DNA of 64,000 nucleotides from Vigna angularis. Taxonomy: Eukaryota; Streptophyta; Magnoliopsida; Fabales; Fabaceae. Within the stretch, counting starts at the first letter, position 1; each line of letters begins with the position of its first letter. Positions 1 to 14,736 of the stretch are shown here, piece after piece. The stretch is taken from positions 46,498,131 through 46,562,130 of the forward strand of contig NC_068971.1 of the NCBI RefSeq assembly GCF_016808095.1, read 5' to 3'. A program made the translations under genes and the position numbers. The notes below the pieces were generated by a model. It ran no database searches. It had not been told where the DNA came from and worked only from the letters and a program-made list of their open reading frames with translations.

Positions 1-2275
1 AGCCTCCACTTCCGCCGCATGATTGTCACCGATTCCGATCTTCAGCTCCTCGCTCGCTCCCGAGGTCACGTGCTGCAAGCTCTCAAGCTTGACAAGTGCT
101 CCGGTTTCTCCACCGATGGACTTCTCCATATTGGTCGCCTTTGCAAGTAATTACCTTAATTCCTTTTATTATTACTACTATTACTTCTGTTAGTTTGTTT
201 TCTTTCCAAATTAAGCATCCTGTTATAAAAATTAATGACCAAAATATGATTTTCTCTTGTTCATCATGGAGTTACTAAACTGTGGAGACAGAACTTTTTA
301 AATTTCTCTGCGAATTGTTTCGTAACTTCAGTTTTAGTAACTAATTGGTTTGTTTGCTCGAAAGGGGATAATTTATGACGGATTTTTGAAAAGTTATGTA
401 TCGATAAAGGGGTTTAACAGTGACTAGCTTAGTTGCCCTAACTGTTGTTGTGTTTAAAATAATTTAATTTTCTTTCAAAATTAACTATCCCTTTTTTCTC
501 TCTCCATGCACCGAAAAATAGCATTGCTTTGGCAGGTTCATGTCAAATTCATTGGCTTAATACCAAACATAGCGATGAAAAATGGAGTAATTAAGTTTCT
601 TTGACTTGAAATTTGCATATATAATGTTCCGCTACTGATGTTTTGTTGAAGTGGTTTAGCAGTTTGAGTTCCTTTTCTTTGAATATGTTCAGTTGGGTGT
701 TATTCTTCGTTGAGGAGTTGGATTCTTTGACCTAAGATTCGTCTGTAGTTGGTGCTTTTTATTTACTCGATTTACGTGATGATGGCTGTTTAGTTACTAT
801 TCACAGAGCCCTGAATGGCTAACCAGTAACGCCAAGTGTTATTACTTGTTTCGCTAATCCTCCCTGCTTTTATTGCTATGTATCCATTCCAGTTGTCTGG
901 CAAAGGAAGCTTTGTTTTAATGGCATTGGGTAATAAATTGTTGTGTCACAATATCAGTTACTGTAAGTTACTGTTAACCATTGAGGATTCCTAAATTTAT
1001 GAGCAACATACCCATTATATAAGTATATGAGCTGAAAAAGTGGAGAGGTAAAAAGAAAAAAAAATGAAGGATTTTAGGGAAAATGATACGATGTGAAGAA
1101 AAATATTTAGGAAAGAAATTGAATGAAAGATAAGATGGAAGAAAACGTAGGAATATGTTAGCTATAAATTCATTATTTATTGGTGTATCCTGGGGAAGAG
1201 GTAGCTGGTTTAATTTCGGTTTTGTTCCAATGTCGGTTACTAGTTTTTTTATTTTTTCCAACAGTTCTTCAAATGATTAAATGGGTTGAATTTCGTTCTC
1301 CTGAATTTGGAATCTTCGAATTGAGTGTATTTTTTCTGGTGATTTAGTCATTTATGGAGTAGGTTATGAGGATGGCGATCAGTTTCTGTAACTTGTAGGA
1401 TGAAGATACAAGTCTTCTTCTCACAGTATATGCGTTCTTTTTTTAAACTGAAGTATTGGCATTCTTATACTTTATGCTTCATTTGAGGGAGAAAGAATCT
1501 TATAACTTTTTCAGTTTTCATTTTATTTTCTTAGAATAAAAATTACATGATAACAGACATCTTGGTTTTGGGGAATAAATTCTAGGAATATTAGAATTTA
1601 GAAATACATTGGTACGATGTACCATCTTGTTTATTGGAAGCTAAAACTTACTTGCAGCTAATTAAATTTTTGTGGCTCTGACTGTAAATTTTTCTTTGGC
1701 AGGAATTTGAGAGTGCTGTTTCTGGAGGAAAGTTCTATAATTGAGAAGGACGGAGAATGGCTACACGAACTTGCTTTGAATAATACAGTTCTTGAGGATC
1801 TGAATTTTTACTTGACAGACATTGCTTGTATAAGGAATCAGGACCTTGAACTCCTGGCTAGAAATTGCCCCAACCTAGTGTCTGTGAAACTTACTGATTG
1901 TGAAATACTTGATCTTGTGAACTTCTTTAAGCATGCGTCTGCTCTGGAAGAGTTTTGTGGAGGCACCTACAACGCGGAACCAGAAAATTACTCTGCTATA
2001 TCATTGCCAGCAAAGTTATGTCGATTGGGTTTAACGTATATTGGAAAGAATGAGTTGCCCATAGTGTTCTTATTTGCAGGCGTACTAAAAAAATTGGATC
2101 TCCTCTATGCAATGCTGGACACAGAGGATCATTGTACCTTAATCCGAAAGTGTCCAAATCTGGAAGTCCTTGAGGTAAGTTCCCCAATGTCAAGGATTTC
2201 AAATTAACCGCTCTACGTCTTTACTCAATACGTTTTTACTCCTATACAAGCGGATTTTTATTTTGTTTCTTATAA

Positions 2276-2314
<39 letters not shown>

Positions 2315-2736
2315 CATCTTTTTTGTAAATTTTTCCTTTCTTTCTAATTTCCCCTCCTATTCAAAATTATTAGTGTTTACAGTTTATTTTAGAATAGATA
2401 GATACTATATATTTCATAATTTTGAAAATTTTCTTGAAGACATTCTATAATGAAATTATGTCACAATACCAATAGTCATTACTTGAAATAATCAATTGAC
2501 ATGGTTCAACACAAACGTATATGGGTGCCAGATAATTTAAGGAATGATTTTAAATTTTAGAGAGACTACAACTAAAATTAAAATACACTCATGTTATAAA
2601 AACTAGAACATATTTAAACCTCGTGTGTGTGTATCTAAGGTTTTATGTAAGGGTTTGATAATATACTTTCATTTGTCTTTTGAAGGAAACATGTTAACCA
2701 GTTATAACACTGAATTTGTTAAAATACTCCTGCATG

Positions 2737-2803
<67 letters not shown>

Positions 2804-3961
2804 ACTCAAGCAATTGTCCAAATATGTAATCATTATTAATTTCACATTATATAATGATACCAGCCCCAAAATACCTTTCCGTTAATTGTGATTTTGTTTC
2901 TGAAGACCCCTTTTTTCATTCATAGTTCTAAATTCCTAGGAATGATAATATATGAAAAAACTTTGCTTTAAAATTGAAATTAGTAAAAATTAAATGATAT
3001 GAACTTCCTTTTTTTAATACAGTGATTATTATATATTTTTTTTATATATTTGAGTATGGAGGAGTACATATATGTCAATAATTTTGAATTTAGCAGAACT
3101 ACATTTGAAACGTTTATGGTTGATACCTTTCTTTATGGACAGACGAGGAATGTAATTGGCGATAGAGGGTTAGAAGTTCTTGGTCGTTGTTGTAGGAGGC
3201 TAAAAAGGCTTAGGATTGAAAGGGGTGATGATGATCAAGGAATGGAGGATGAAGAAGGTACTGTGTCTCATAGAGGGCTAATAGCCTTGTCACAGGGCTG
3301 TTCAGAGCTTGAATACATGGCTGTTTACGTGTCCGATATTACAAATGCATCTCTGGAACATATTGGAAGTCACTTAAAAAAGCTATGCGATTTTCGCCTA
3401 GTGTTACTTGATCATGAAAAGAAAATAACTGACTTGCCACTTGACAACGGAGTGAGGGCTCTTCTGAGGGGCTGTGAGAAGCTGAGAAGATTTGCTCTAT
3501 ATCTGAGGCGGGGGGGTTTGACTGATGTAGGTCTTGGTTACATAGGACAGTACAGTTCAAATGTTCGATGGATGCTGCTCGGGTATGTGGGAGAGTCTGA
3601 TGCAGGGCTTTTGGAATTCTCAAAGGGGTGTCCTAGTCTTCAGAAACTTGAAATGAGAGGGTGTTCTTTTTTCAGTGAGCGAGCACTTGCTGTTGCTGCA
3701 ACGCGATTAACTTCTCTAAGGTACTTGTGGGTTCAAGGGTATGGAGCATCTCCATCTGGGCATGACCTTTTGGCAATGGCTCGCCCATTTTGGAACATTG
3801 AGCTGATTCCTTCTAGAAAGGTGCCTAACCATCAGGATGAGACTCTAGTTGTTGAGCATCCAGCTCATATTCTTGCCTATTATTCTCTTGCAGGGCAGAG
3901 ATCAGATTTTCCAGATACTGTTGTGCCTTTGGACACTGCCACGCGTCGTGTTGACGCCTAG
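1..3961 (+). CDS. COI1: Coronatine-insensitive protein 1 (jasmonate co-receptor F-box protein), 5' end missing
   Basis: This is the C-terminal part of COI1, the leucine-rich-repeat F-box subunit of the SCF ubiquitin ligase that binds jasmonoyl-isoleucine together with JAZ repressors. Three exons join in frame: 1-146, 1703-2174 and 3143-3961 (stop TAG), giving 478 residues. The LRR solenoid is recognisable throughout: SLHFRRMIV, LKLDKCSGF, CPNLEVLE, NVIGDRGLEVL, RIERG, MEDEEG, EYMAVYVSDI, RWMLLGYVGESD and HPAHILAYYSLAGQR. All are signature stretches of COI1 rather than of TIR1/AFB auxin receptors. The F-box and roughly the first 110 residues lie before the window. The exon count matches the usual COI1 gene, with the two introns after the first LRR block. 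The second intron carries two TA microsatellites. A possible AATAAA polyadenylation signal lies near 4152. No frameshift or early stop is seen, so it looks functional. Confidence 0.96.
2281..2311. repeat. (TA)n microsatellite in COI1 intron 2
   Basis: A run of about 15 TA dinucleotides lies a hundred bases after the second splice donor of COI1. Confidence 0.95.
2741..2800. repeat. (TA)n microsatellite in COI1 intron 2
   Basis: About 30 TA dinucleotides form the second TA array of the same intron. It is probably length-variable between accessions. Confidence 0.95.
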
Positions 3962-6900
3962 AGTTCTGTATATACCTTTTTTTTTCTTTTCTTTTTCTTC
4001 TTCTCTACTTTCATATTTGGCTTCTATCTATGTTCCTGCCCTATTTCTAGTTCATTTTAGACCATTACTCCTGTAATAAGCCTGTTTTCATTCAGAAACG
4101 CTTCCCCTAACGAAATTGGTTCCCTTTATAACTGAAGTTCTCAATTTTGTGAATAAAAGCCAGAGTAGTTTTTTTTTTCTCCTTTCATTCATGTTTTCCC
4201 ATCAAGCTAAATGGTAGATATGCATTCTTTAGTTCACTATCATGAGCTTGATTTGGTACATCAACTTTAACCCTTCAGAGAGAAATAAAACACACAGAGA
4301 GAGCTAAACATTAATTCGACATGGACCACAAAGAAAACTGTATTTGGAAACTTAAAAGGAAAATCAATCCTTTCTTCCCAAAACTACTAAGTTAAGAAGT
4401 CTTTATTGGCTGGTGTCACATTAGGTTATAATAAAAATATCTGCTATCACACATCTCATCACCACCAATTGGCACTTACAATTGGCACATTTGTCATTTT
4501 GTCGAAGGTGGTATCGTCATTGAACGATGTTCGTTCATTCTTATCCAAAGTGCACGTCAATTATAAAAATGGCATGAAATGATAATCTTATTAAGAAACC
4601 GTCCTTGATAACGTGTGTGCGATCCTCTAGACTGGAGTTCACCAAGAAACTCTGAGTTGCAGTTGCCAATCTTATTCACTCATTTTATTCTATTTCACTT
4701 TGTTGTAGTGCCAAAGGGATAGAGTTTTTTTTTTCTGAAGTTTTTCCTTATCCAAGTCTATGTAAATTACATTTTTCTCTCTCTAAAATTGAGTTTTATC
4801 TTTATTTTTCTAATCAAAAGATACGGTGATCCTTTGCAACATTGAAGTTTTGTTCCGTCTTGGTTTTGAAGGGCTTCATTTATAGTTGTTAAAAGATTTT
4901 ATCACGTGTCATAATTTATGTTTTTTCATTAACAATTTTTCGGATTTTATTAGTTATGATCTTAATTTTTTAAGGTAAAATTACTTGAATTAGGGTCTAT
5001 GGTTTCCAAATAAGATTGTTTGATTAGAAGAGTTATTATAAAAGATTTTTTGGTTATGAGTAAGATGCAAATGTTGTAACATGTTGTGGTATGATATTGT
5101 GGCCCATAAAAGGCGCAAAAGGCACAATGCGACGCAACGGCTGAAGCAGGGCACTACGGTCGTACTATAATGTTGTGGCCATTGTAGGTGGCTAAAGTGA
5201 CAATACAGAGCTATTGCCCACCGTACGTTATTTCATCTTAATATACTAACCTTTGAAATTGACTACACATTATAATCCTTAAATATTGTTACAAATTTAC
5301 CAAAATATTGATTTTTTCAAATTTTTAAATAGATAATAATATAAAAATATTTCTAATTTTACTACTATATTAATTTTTTTATAAAATAAAGAAATAAATT
5401 TTATACCTTTTCTTGACTGTAATGAAAAAAATTAAAATATTTTTATTTTATGATTTTTCAATTTTATTTTTCATATTTAAATAAATTAAATAATAAGTAA
5501 AATAAAAAAATAATATACTATTTTGAAATTTAAGAACCAGTGGACAAATTTTTTGTCATTGAAATATTAATTATTTATAATAATAATAATATAAATACGG
5601 TGAATGACATTAAAGTTAAATAATATTACCGAAATGTTTAGAAGTTAATATATTAAGTAGATAAGACAAAAATTGTATGGGTAAAAAAAATCATGATGAA
5701 AATACAAACTCAATAAAAAAAAACGTTGACATATACGTTTAACTAAATTAATCATAATAAAATCTATCATTACGTTACTCTCCAATTTTGAATGATAAAA
5801 CTACTTAAAGAGTTCATAATAATGTATTTTCACTATTATTGAAGTGTACATTGATGATTACTAATATAATGGTTAAAGAGAAAGGTTGTTGAATTGATGC
5901 ACGGTGTTTGAAGGGGAAATTCCATTTTCTAATGTACAAAAGGAGAACCAAAAATATCATTAGTCTTGTAAAAAATCTTATTACGTTTAACTTAATCTGG
6001 TTTTCAAATTGAATACGGAAGTTGATCCAAGTTCAACATCCAATTGTTCTTTTCGTCTTATGGTCTCAACTTGTTGTATTGTTTTTATTTATGTAAAACA
6101 ATAATTTTTTTTTCTTTCCATTTGAAAACATTTTGATTTTTATCTGCAAATTAACAAGGAATAATGCCATTGTCATTTCTTTTTGTGACATAATTTTCTC
6201 TAAGACCCTGTTCTTTTGAGTGGATTTGAGAGGATGGATTTGAGGGGATTTGAGAGGATTTGAAGATAATTTTTTTTGTCGTTTATTTGACTGAATTTGG
6301 AGGTAAATAAAAGTGAATTTGGAAATGATTAAGTTTAATGATTCAGTAAAAGTTATATTATAAAAGAAATTATGCAGTTGATAAAAGAAACTATGCAAAA
6401 AAAACTTGATTGTCCTTAACAATAAAAATGGGTAAAGAAAAAAAAACCTGCATCATAAATTATTAATATAAAAAAGGGAAAACACTATATGTGTCAAGCA
6501 GTGTAGCTATTAATTAAATGTAATAATGCGCATTTTTCTTCAAATCCAAACACCGTTGAATTTCTACCTATAAAAGAAAAAGAAAAACACTACAAGTGTC
6601 AAGTTTTCCTGGTGGAAATAAAACTATTTAATATACAGTAGATGCGAGGTAGATAAATAAGCATATTCTTTTCATAAATAATGCATCACATGTAAAACTG
6701 GAATTCCATTCATTAGTGGTTCACTGGAAAATAATGCTAAAGCCAACTCTATTCTATAAACGGAACTGCTGCAGTTTTTTTGGAGACTTCTTGCACCAGC
6801 TCAAACTCTTTTTAAATTAATCGATAATGGTTATATATTCATAATCTCCAAATTTCCTTTCTACCATTAAGACAAGCTCAAATTTATCAAACAACTATTA

Positions 6901-9900
6901 CAGTTTAATATATATAAAATCTAATAAACATATTAAAAATCATTATCTAATAAAGTTCTTTAAACTCATTATAAAATAATCCAAACTTATCTATTTAGAT
7001 CATATTTATCCATTATAACTATTTCTCGGTAGTTTAACAGATTAATTATTATTTATTATTATTATGTTATATTTATTATATTATTATTATTATATTTTTG
7101 ATAAGTATTATTTTAATAGAAACATAAGTCCAGAATTATCTATATAATTAATATCTTTTAAGAAAATTTATTTTATAAATCATAACTTTCACTTTATTTT
7201 AAAATATTATTAACTTAAATATGGGAGAGTTTTTTTTATAAGTGGATCTCTTCTGTCTCAACAGTAAGAAGACCTTTCCAAATAATGGAACAATAAAACC
7301 ATATTAGTAAAAATTATACTTATTTGTACTTATTCATATTTTTACAAGTTGATAAAAAAAATTAATGAAGAAGTATGATCATGTGTGAAAAGATGAATGG
7401 ACGTGGTGGAGCAAAAGAAAATGTGAAAAAGAGAGCTTTTTGCATGGTGATAGCGAGGAAGGGGAATGCATATTCGGTATAAAGTTGAGTCCAATAAAGT
7501 TGTCTGGGTAAAAGATTTGTCCCAAATCTTTTGAGAGATCAAAAGAACGATAAAGAGATAATTCATACGTTTTCATCTTTCTTTAGATTCGATGAAAACA
7601 AAGTAAGATGTCTGAGTCTCAGTTGTGTTATTTTTTTTACAATATAAATACTTTAAAAATTAATAACTCTTTGTAGTTTTTTTTTTTTTTAATTTAAAGG
7701 ACAATTATTTTATGTTGTACATTTGCATATTTTTAAGAAACTATCTTAGATGTTAATCTGATGATTCTAATTATAACAAATTTATTGATATGTCTTTAAT
7801 ATACTTGAAAAGCATTTGTCCTAATAGATTGAGTTTAATCACGAACTATATAAGTGATTTGTATGGAATAAAGTGAAACTCTTTAGTTATGATAGTATTA
7901 TATCATCATATATGTGTGTATAGCAACGAAATAGGTGTTATTAAGTTATTTGTTAAAATTATATTATACTTTAATTTCTTAAGCAATATAGACTTAAATA
8001 GTGTGACTGAAAAAAAAAATATTAGAAAGAGATATACTCTGATTGTTAGATTTTTCCAGAAAATAAAATTATTAGATACTTCTTTCGTGTAGCAATTTCT
8101 AAAACATGAAAATCGCCGTTTTCATAATATCAAACATGAAAAGGTTTATAATTTAAATAATTCCAAGAACCAAATTGATGCTAAAAGAATTAATGGATGG
8201 ATTTAATTTATATAAGTGTGTTTGTTTTAAGACTAATCTGAGTAATTCTAAATCTCTCGCAAACAAACCAATGTTTCATTCGTCGTTGTAAGCACATCAG
8301 AGCAACGTCATTGTTATTCAAGATATTTTTGAGAGTGGCAATCATATAATTTCTTCCTATAATTTGGATTCAGAATTTCATGATTTTTAAGATATTTAAA
8401 TATATTAAATTTAAATTAATTTTATTTTAAATTATTTTATTTTTAAAGGTTTTATTTACTTAATATAATTCAAATTTACTAGATTTTAATTTTTTTGTCT
8501 GAATAAAATATTTTAATTATTACCAAGTTAAAAAAATAGTAAAAATATAAAGTAATTGTTAAAAGTTAAAAATATTAATATCGATAATTTTTTGTAATTA
8601 ATCTTGATTGATATTTTTTTATCAAGTTCTTCAAGATTTTATTTTATATTTGCAAAAAAGAATCTTATTTTCATTCAAACACTTAATATACAAAATAAAA
8701 TAAACATAATAAATATAGACATATAGACATTGCTAAAGTTTAGAATTCACCAATTTCACAAATATGTTTAAGTAGCAAATAATTTTAAAAAATTAACTCA
8801 ACAATTACGTAATGCAATATTTGATTGTTCCATGATAAGTGAATGTTGAATTATTACTAAATCACTTTTCATTCAAACAATGTCAACATTTTATTATATT
8901 AATTGTTTTATTTAATATTCAAATTTTGATTCCTTGAACGCAAATAGCTTAATTATAATATCAATTTAATTATAATCAAATACTCATATTAATAGATCAA
9001 TATTTAAAAATGCACAGCACGTATCTAAAGTTTGCTTCTGCCTTTTGTTACTGTTACTAATAGTTTTAGAGAAAACAAAAATCCGCATAGCACGAGGCTA
9101 CAATAAAAATAAAGCATGATTGTTCCAGTGACCAGTAAACGAAGGAAAAATGCTGGCACAACAGTATTGTCACCACAAAAAGGTGGATTTGCTGAAAATT
9201 GAAATTAACAAAAGATGAGTATGATAGTGTGAGCCACATTGGCATTTGTACGTGAACATGCCTGTATTCTGATCCAATGAGCATGGGATTCTAGTTAAGT
9301 GGAATGCAAACTCAGATTCTACTACCAACGTGATGCTGATGATCAAATCTGGTCAACTTGCTCTCAGAAAGCATATGATTAGAGATGGTGGAAAGTTTCA
9401 AAAGACATAAAGCTTACAATATCATCAGAATCTACACCCAAAGTTTCGATTCAAGTGCTCAAGCGAGTCAGCCAAATCAGCAAGTGAATTGGCTACCTAC
9501 CAAAATATATTATTACAAGCTATGCTTATGAAGGTACATTTTATATAAATAAGTTTTTATAAGGTTTTGCAACAGTTATAAGTATCTAACAAGTCCATTA
9601 TTTTGACTTGGGGCTAATATTTTTATATTTTGGGAGATGGAACACTGAGGTCTGAGTGGAAAACCAACAGCAACATATTGGTCTCGGGTTTTGAGGACAG
9701 AACATTAATACCATTATGTGCTTTAATTTATAGCATATTGGACAGGAATGAAAAGCTTCCAAAATAAATTACATTTTAAAACCTTCATCTTTTACACACT
9801 TGTGATCTAATGGAATTCAATAAACATTGATGCAGATTGAGTCTATACAAACAAATAGACACCTTAATTGTCTGAGTGAGATAGACAAGAAACATTGAAA

Positions 9901-10043
9901 AGGGTTCACTCCAAAACAGTTCAAGGAATGAAACATTATTTATGTTCATAACATAAAACAAGTACCCTTAGTTCATATACTTGTATTCATGCAGGGCTAT
10001 ATATTATCTATGTAGCAGAACTGGTGTGTGGTTCATCACATGA
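3962..10043. other. AT-rich intergenic spacer
   Basis: This 6-kb spacer lies between COI1 and the MYB gene, whose 3' ends face each other. The first 200 bases are the COI1 3' UTR, and the last several hundred before 10043 are probably the 3' UTR and flank of the MYB gene. No open frame here resembles a protein. A short GC-richer patch near 5100-5225 may be a decayed transposon fragment, and 6204-6560 may be a MITE. Confidence 0.7.
6204..6560. mobile_element. Possible MITE remnant
   Basis: The left edge starts with CCCTGTTCTTTTGAGTGG followed by repeated GGATTTGAG-like words. Near 6540-6560 there is a roughly complementary CTTCAAATCCAAACACCG. The terminal inverted match is imperfect and I could not define a target duplication, so this is only a suggestion of a small non-autonomous DNA transposon. 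Confidence 0.3.
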
Positions 10044-11172
10044 TCAGAGCGGGCATGACAGTGCATGAATACCAAAAATAGCTTCCTTGTTGAAACCCGG
10101 ATTTTTAAGCTTGGCATAAGTCTCATGAAAAGCACATTCATAGAAATCCAGACCTTGCAATTTGAGGGTCTTGGGAGATACGATGCCAGATGAAGGTGAC
10201 ATCAACATATCATAATTTGGATTGAAAGCCACAAGTGAACCAATATTGTTGTGGCGATTTATCCATTCAAGCTGCACTTTTGGCATGCTATTCAGCTTCA
10301 GTTTCTCAGAGGGCATGTGAGATTCATTGAACTTCTCTTGGTGTGATGTAAGATTAACAATGGTGATGTCATGGATACTAGGCCTCCTCTTATTGTATTT
10401 CCCTCCAGAAAGCTTTTGCCTTATGTAATACTTTTGAGCATGGCTTGCCACTTGAGTGGGAGTCTTTGTGATCACAAATTTGCGAGAAATATTTCTCCAG
10501 TCCCCTTTACCATACTTTAAAAGTCCCATCAAAAAACGTCTGAAATTCAACACCCAAAAATCCATGTCAAGCGCAGGAACCAAAAATCATAGAGATTAAA
10601 ACTGCATAAGAAGTATCCAGTTTAACTAAAAATTATGTTTTGACATGTCGGCAGTTCTGGATAAATACATTTTAAATTGGGTGTATAAAAGTTAAACAGA
10701 CTACATTTTGATGCAGTTTCCCCAACCAGTGTAAAACATTAAAAAGAAAGAGAAATGAAGATGATAAAAGTGACCTGTGTTCCTCTTCTGTCCAAGGGAC
10801 CCCTTTCTTCTTCTCCTGATCAGAACTCCTGACTGTTGCAGACTTCTTTCCGCAGGCATCATAACATTGGTTGTCAACCATCTCCAATGAGAAAGAAGAG
10901 GTAAGATATCCAGGAATTGGAATCCTTCCTGCTTCTATTTCACCAACATCTTCTTCCAATTCCCTGTACTGTTTTATCACATCATAGACACTTCTTCCCG
11001 GGAGCATGGCCGCAACCCTCAGCCATCTGTCTGGGGTATCCTTGTCATATATGGCAAGGGCACTTTCAAACTGCTTATTCTCTTCTCTACTCCATTCTGT
11101 GTAGTGACCCTCTTGAACAAACCAATTTGAATTTGACACAAAACAAGTTGGATATGGGGTCTCGAATTCCAT
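10044..11172 (-). CDS. DIVARICATA-like MYB-related transcription factor
   Basis: Two exons on the minus strand, 11172-10775 and 10539-10044, join in frame (AG|A codon, Arg133) to give 297 residues. The first SANT/MYB domain spans about residues 25-75 (starting [12 protein letters not shown], with [12 protein letters not shown]). The second spans about 124-178 and ends in the SHAQKY-class signature, here [11 protein letters not shown], with Tyr in place of the usual Phe. [11 protein letters not shown] and [11 protein letters not shown] are typical of the DIVARICATA/RADIALIS-partner group of nuclear DNA-binding proteins that recognise GATAA-like sites. The C-terminal third has no domain I recognise. 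The start follows the usual start of this family. A TATA box about 590 bases upstream suggests a long leader that may be spliced. The specific paralogue cannot be assigned. Confidence 0.9.
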
Positions 11173-11758
11173 ACCTTACAACAAAATTCCCCTACACTCG
11201 AGATGAACGAGAAACTGGAAAAAAAATGAGCAACAGCAACAACAGAGAACTCACGCAACTATGATTGAAGGGGCAAGATATTAACAATCCTTCAAGTGTA
11301 GTCAAGACTCTACTTTCGGTGAGAGCATAAACTGAAGAATCTACCCTTTAGAATCGAGGGGAATCTTGAAAAATCATGATGTACCTGGAATTGAGATCAT
11401 AGTAGAATGAAATGATAGCAGAAATAAATAACAAATCTAACAGCAAGTTGATGAAGAAAGTGAACAGTGAAGTCCCAAATTAGACAAGAGAGATTCTTTA
11501 CAATCAGGAAAGGAAAAGCAAGAAGAAGGTGTTTCCTTTTGGTGAAGCAACTCCTAAAGCAAATGCAGATGACACTAACAAGGTGAAAAACTAGAATAAT
11601 GGAGTTTAGTGAATTTCAATGGTTTAGACTTGCATCTGTTGGTAACTCTTGTGTGGTTTTCACAAGAAAGGAGAAGCAGGAACTGGTGTGAGAGAGAAAT
11701 GGCTTCGGATAAATGTAAATCATTTGCTAGCAATTAGAACTGGTCAAATTTCACTGCT

Positions 11759-11766
11759 CTTTTATA
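11759..11766 (-). promoter_or_regulatory. Candidate TATA box of the MYB gene
   Basis: The minus strand reads TATAAAAG here, about 590 bases upstream of the ATG. A transcript from it would start near 11730 and have a leader of about 560 bases, or less if spliced. Confidence 0.45.
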
Positions 11767-11879
11767 AACTTCTGATTAATTACAAGTTCCAAAAAAAAAA
11801 AAAAAAAAACTTCCAGGGAAAGAGGAATTACCGTGGAACTCCCTCAAGTTTATTACCTGTCTTTCACCGTTATACTTAA

Positions 11880-14100
11880 GAGAATTAGTAAATACAATAA
11901 ACATTTTTACTAAAATAATTATATAATACTTTATTTTATCTATTCTCTCTTTTCCCATATAATAAATATATGTAAATAATGTCAGTATTAAAATACGCAT
12001 ACAAATATTATTATTGTAGTTAATACGATTTTACACATAATAAATAAATACAATTAAAAATTCTACCAGAATACAATATTTTTTGAAAACGTGGATGGAG
12101 GATTTTAAGATTTTTTTTTATAGTTGTTAGTTTTTGTTAGTTAAGAAAGTTAAATCTTTAATCTTTCTCCTCTTTTATTTTAAACCCTTTCAACTAATTT
12201 TATATTTTTCAAATATTACGGAGAATTGAAATCAGATTTTTTTATATCATTCTTACACTTTTACATTAGACCAACCTTACATAGTTTCAAAGAAAATTTT
12301 AAAATATGAGTATCTATTCACAACTTCTTAATTTCAAATTTTTTCTCAAATTTTAATTAAAGTAACTCAACTTCTCACCATCAATTATAGCATGATAACT
12401 AAAAGAAAAAAACATAAAAAATAGTTTTAATTTGTTCTAAAATAATATTATATTAAATCAAAACCACACCTTAACTTTTATAAAAAATGATTTATTTTTT
12501 TATCTTTTTCTCAATTGTCACTAAATCAACTTTATAACTTCACGAAAATTTTTAAGACGTGAAAATCTAGTTGTCCACAATTTCCTAATCTCAGATATTT
12601 TCTTAAATTTTAATTAATTAGAACAACTCAACTTATGTCACAAGAGATGATGATAACTAAAAAAAAGAAAATATAAAACATACTTTTAATTTAATTTGTT
12701 CTGAAATAATTTTACATTAAATCAAAACCAGTCCTTAAATTATACAAACGTTGTTATACAGAAAATATCATTGATAAATTTTGGACTCCAAAAAATGATT
12801 AATATTACAAAAATGTAAACTTAGATAAAAAATTAATTTTTGAGTACAACTAAACTTAAAATATTGAATAAAATACTAACGCAAAAAAATTTTTATCTTT
12901 TTTTTCAAAAACAAATTTAAATGATTTGCACTAAAAACATAAATTCTAAAAATTAACCTTTTACAAAATAACCACAATTTTATAATCTAAATAAAGAAAT
13001 AGAAATATTTAAAGTTAAATTTTAAATAATTATTCTATTATTAATATTTTTTATCAATAATTTTATTTTGGTTATTTGAATTTAAAAAAATAATCAAATA
13101 AAATTTATTAATAATTATTCTTTGATAATAAATATTAATGGATTAGATAGCATAATATTTATACTCGTTTTATCAACAAACAAATAACTAAATATTTATA
13201 TCAATTATGACGAGTATTCATTTGTTATTTGTGATAGGTAATCTTTGAGAGTATCTTAAGGTTGTGTTGTTTTACATGAAATTACTATTCAAAGAAGAAA
13301 ATAGAAAACGATGTTTTACATGAATATTCTTTCTGTCAGTTGAAATAACATCCATGGAAATTAACAAGGAATCGATTTTACTATGTTTAAAGAAAGAAAT
13401 GAAACTTGTTCATAAATCTCTATATTGGTAAGATATTATCTGTTTTGAGCTAAGTCTCACGGATTTGCTTTTGGTACCACTCCAAAAAATCTCTTATTAA
13501 GAAAAGTTTCTTGTGTGTATATAAACTGATGTCTATTTCATATTTTATTCAATGTGAAACTTCAATTTTCTTCTACATTAATTCAATATGAAATAAAATG
13601 AAATAACAAAGTTATTATTCTTTGTTTGAATATTCTTAATTTTTCTTTTCTTTTTCTAATAGAAAAATAATTCTATTGGATATCTATCGAATAATACTCA
13701 ATATTTTCATTAGAGCAGGTTTACTTAGTTTCTGAGTTGATTAAAAAGTCTGTTAATTTGAAATCACAGGATGAGTAGACGTAACAGATGAGGAATTTGT
13801 TTATATGTTTGTAGCCAACAATATTAAGTCCAATTTTAAAACATAGATAAACAAATACGTGCCTACTTAAAGAAGATATTTTGTTTTATTTTTTCAGTGG
13901 AAATTGAAAATAGATATTGGGCTCTCTCAACTTACGTCCTGAATAGAGTTAGCTTTATGCCCATTTACTGATGGGCTTCGATTGTGATCGTAATGAAAAA
14001 AATAAATAAAAAAGAAAAGAAACAATGAGAGAAGGTTAGGAGCTAATAATCCCAGAGAAAAAGAACATACGTATCTCGAGTCTTGAGTTTCCGAAGCACT
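11880..14100. other. AT-rich intergenic spacer between divergent genes
   Basis: Very AT-rich sequence lies between the MYB gene (-) and the Myb/SANT-like gene (+). It contains only short chance open frames. The right end (about 13920-14154) is GC-richer and is probably the 5' UTR of the next gene; GTTCAG|GTATAAC at 14154 could be a leader intron donor, but the acceptor is uncertain. Confidence 0.65.
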
Positions 14101-14736
14101 TACGACGATCAAATTAGCGTTCGCTACAAATGCGGCATTGTCGATGAAGTTCAGGTATAACACTTCGCCTCTTCGCTCTCACTCACTGTTACCCGTTTTT
14201 CCCCCAAATATTTTTCGGCTCTTACACCTTGTCCCGCATGCAAAGATAGTACCAATTCATCGTCTTTAATTAATCCTTCGTTTTTTCCTTTCAATTTTAG
14301 TCCCATTATCTCTGAAATCCCCCTTTCCCCATCTTTGATCCCTTCCATGATCGAAGCATGCACGTGCATGTCGGTGAAGGTGAATTATAGATATCACGGC
14401 TCAGAGTCTCTCCATTTGAGGTTGTAAAAATATCTTGATTTGTCAAATTTGTGTTATTATTCATCTCAGGAGCAAAGGTCTGTGCAATTGTACCCACTCA
14501 AGAGTTATTTTAGCTTAATGTCATTTTTGTTTTCATTTGTTAATAGTTATTTCTTTATATGCTAGTCTTGTCAAGATCAATTTATTATTCTTTGCGGTGT
14601 GATTGGTAGGGGTTCAGACAGGAGAGTTTACAATTAGGATAGGAGCTTGTTGTATTTTATGAAATTGAAGTTGGTTGGTTTGATTGTCACTAGTTAATTG
14701 CGTGCAAAATTATCAGAACATTTTCGTTATACAAGA

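Noticed and set aside
1996..2202. Minus-strand frame overlapping COI1 exon 2.
   Set aside because: It is the shadow of a well-supported exon.
5095..5230. GC-richer patch with repeated TTGTGGCC words in the spacer after COI1.
   Set aside because: It may be a decayed transposon, but there are no ends, target duplication or coding remnant to support a call.
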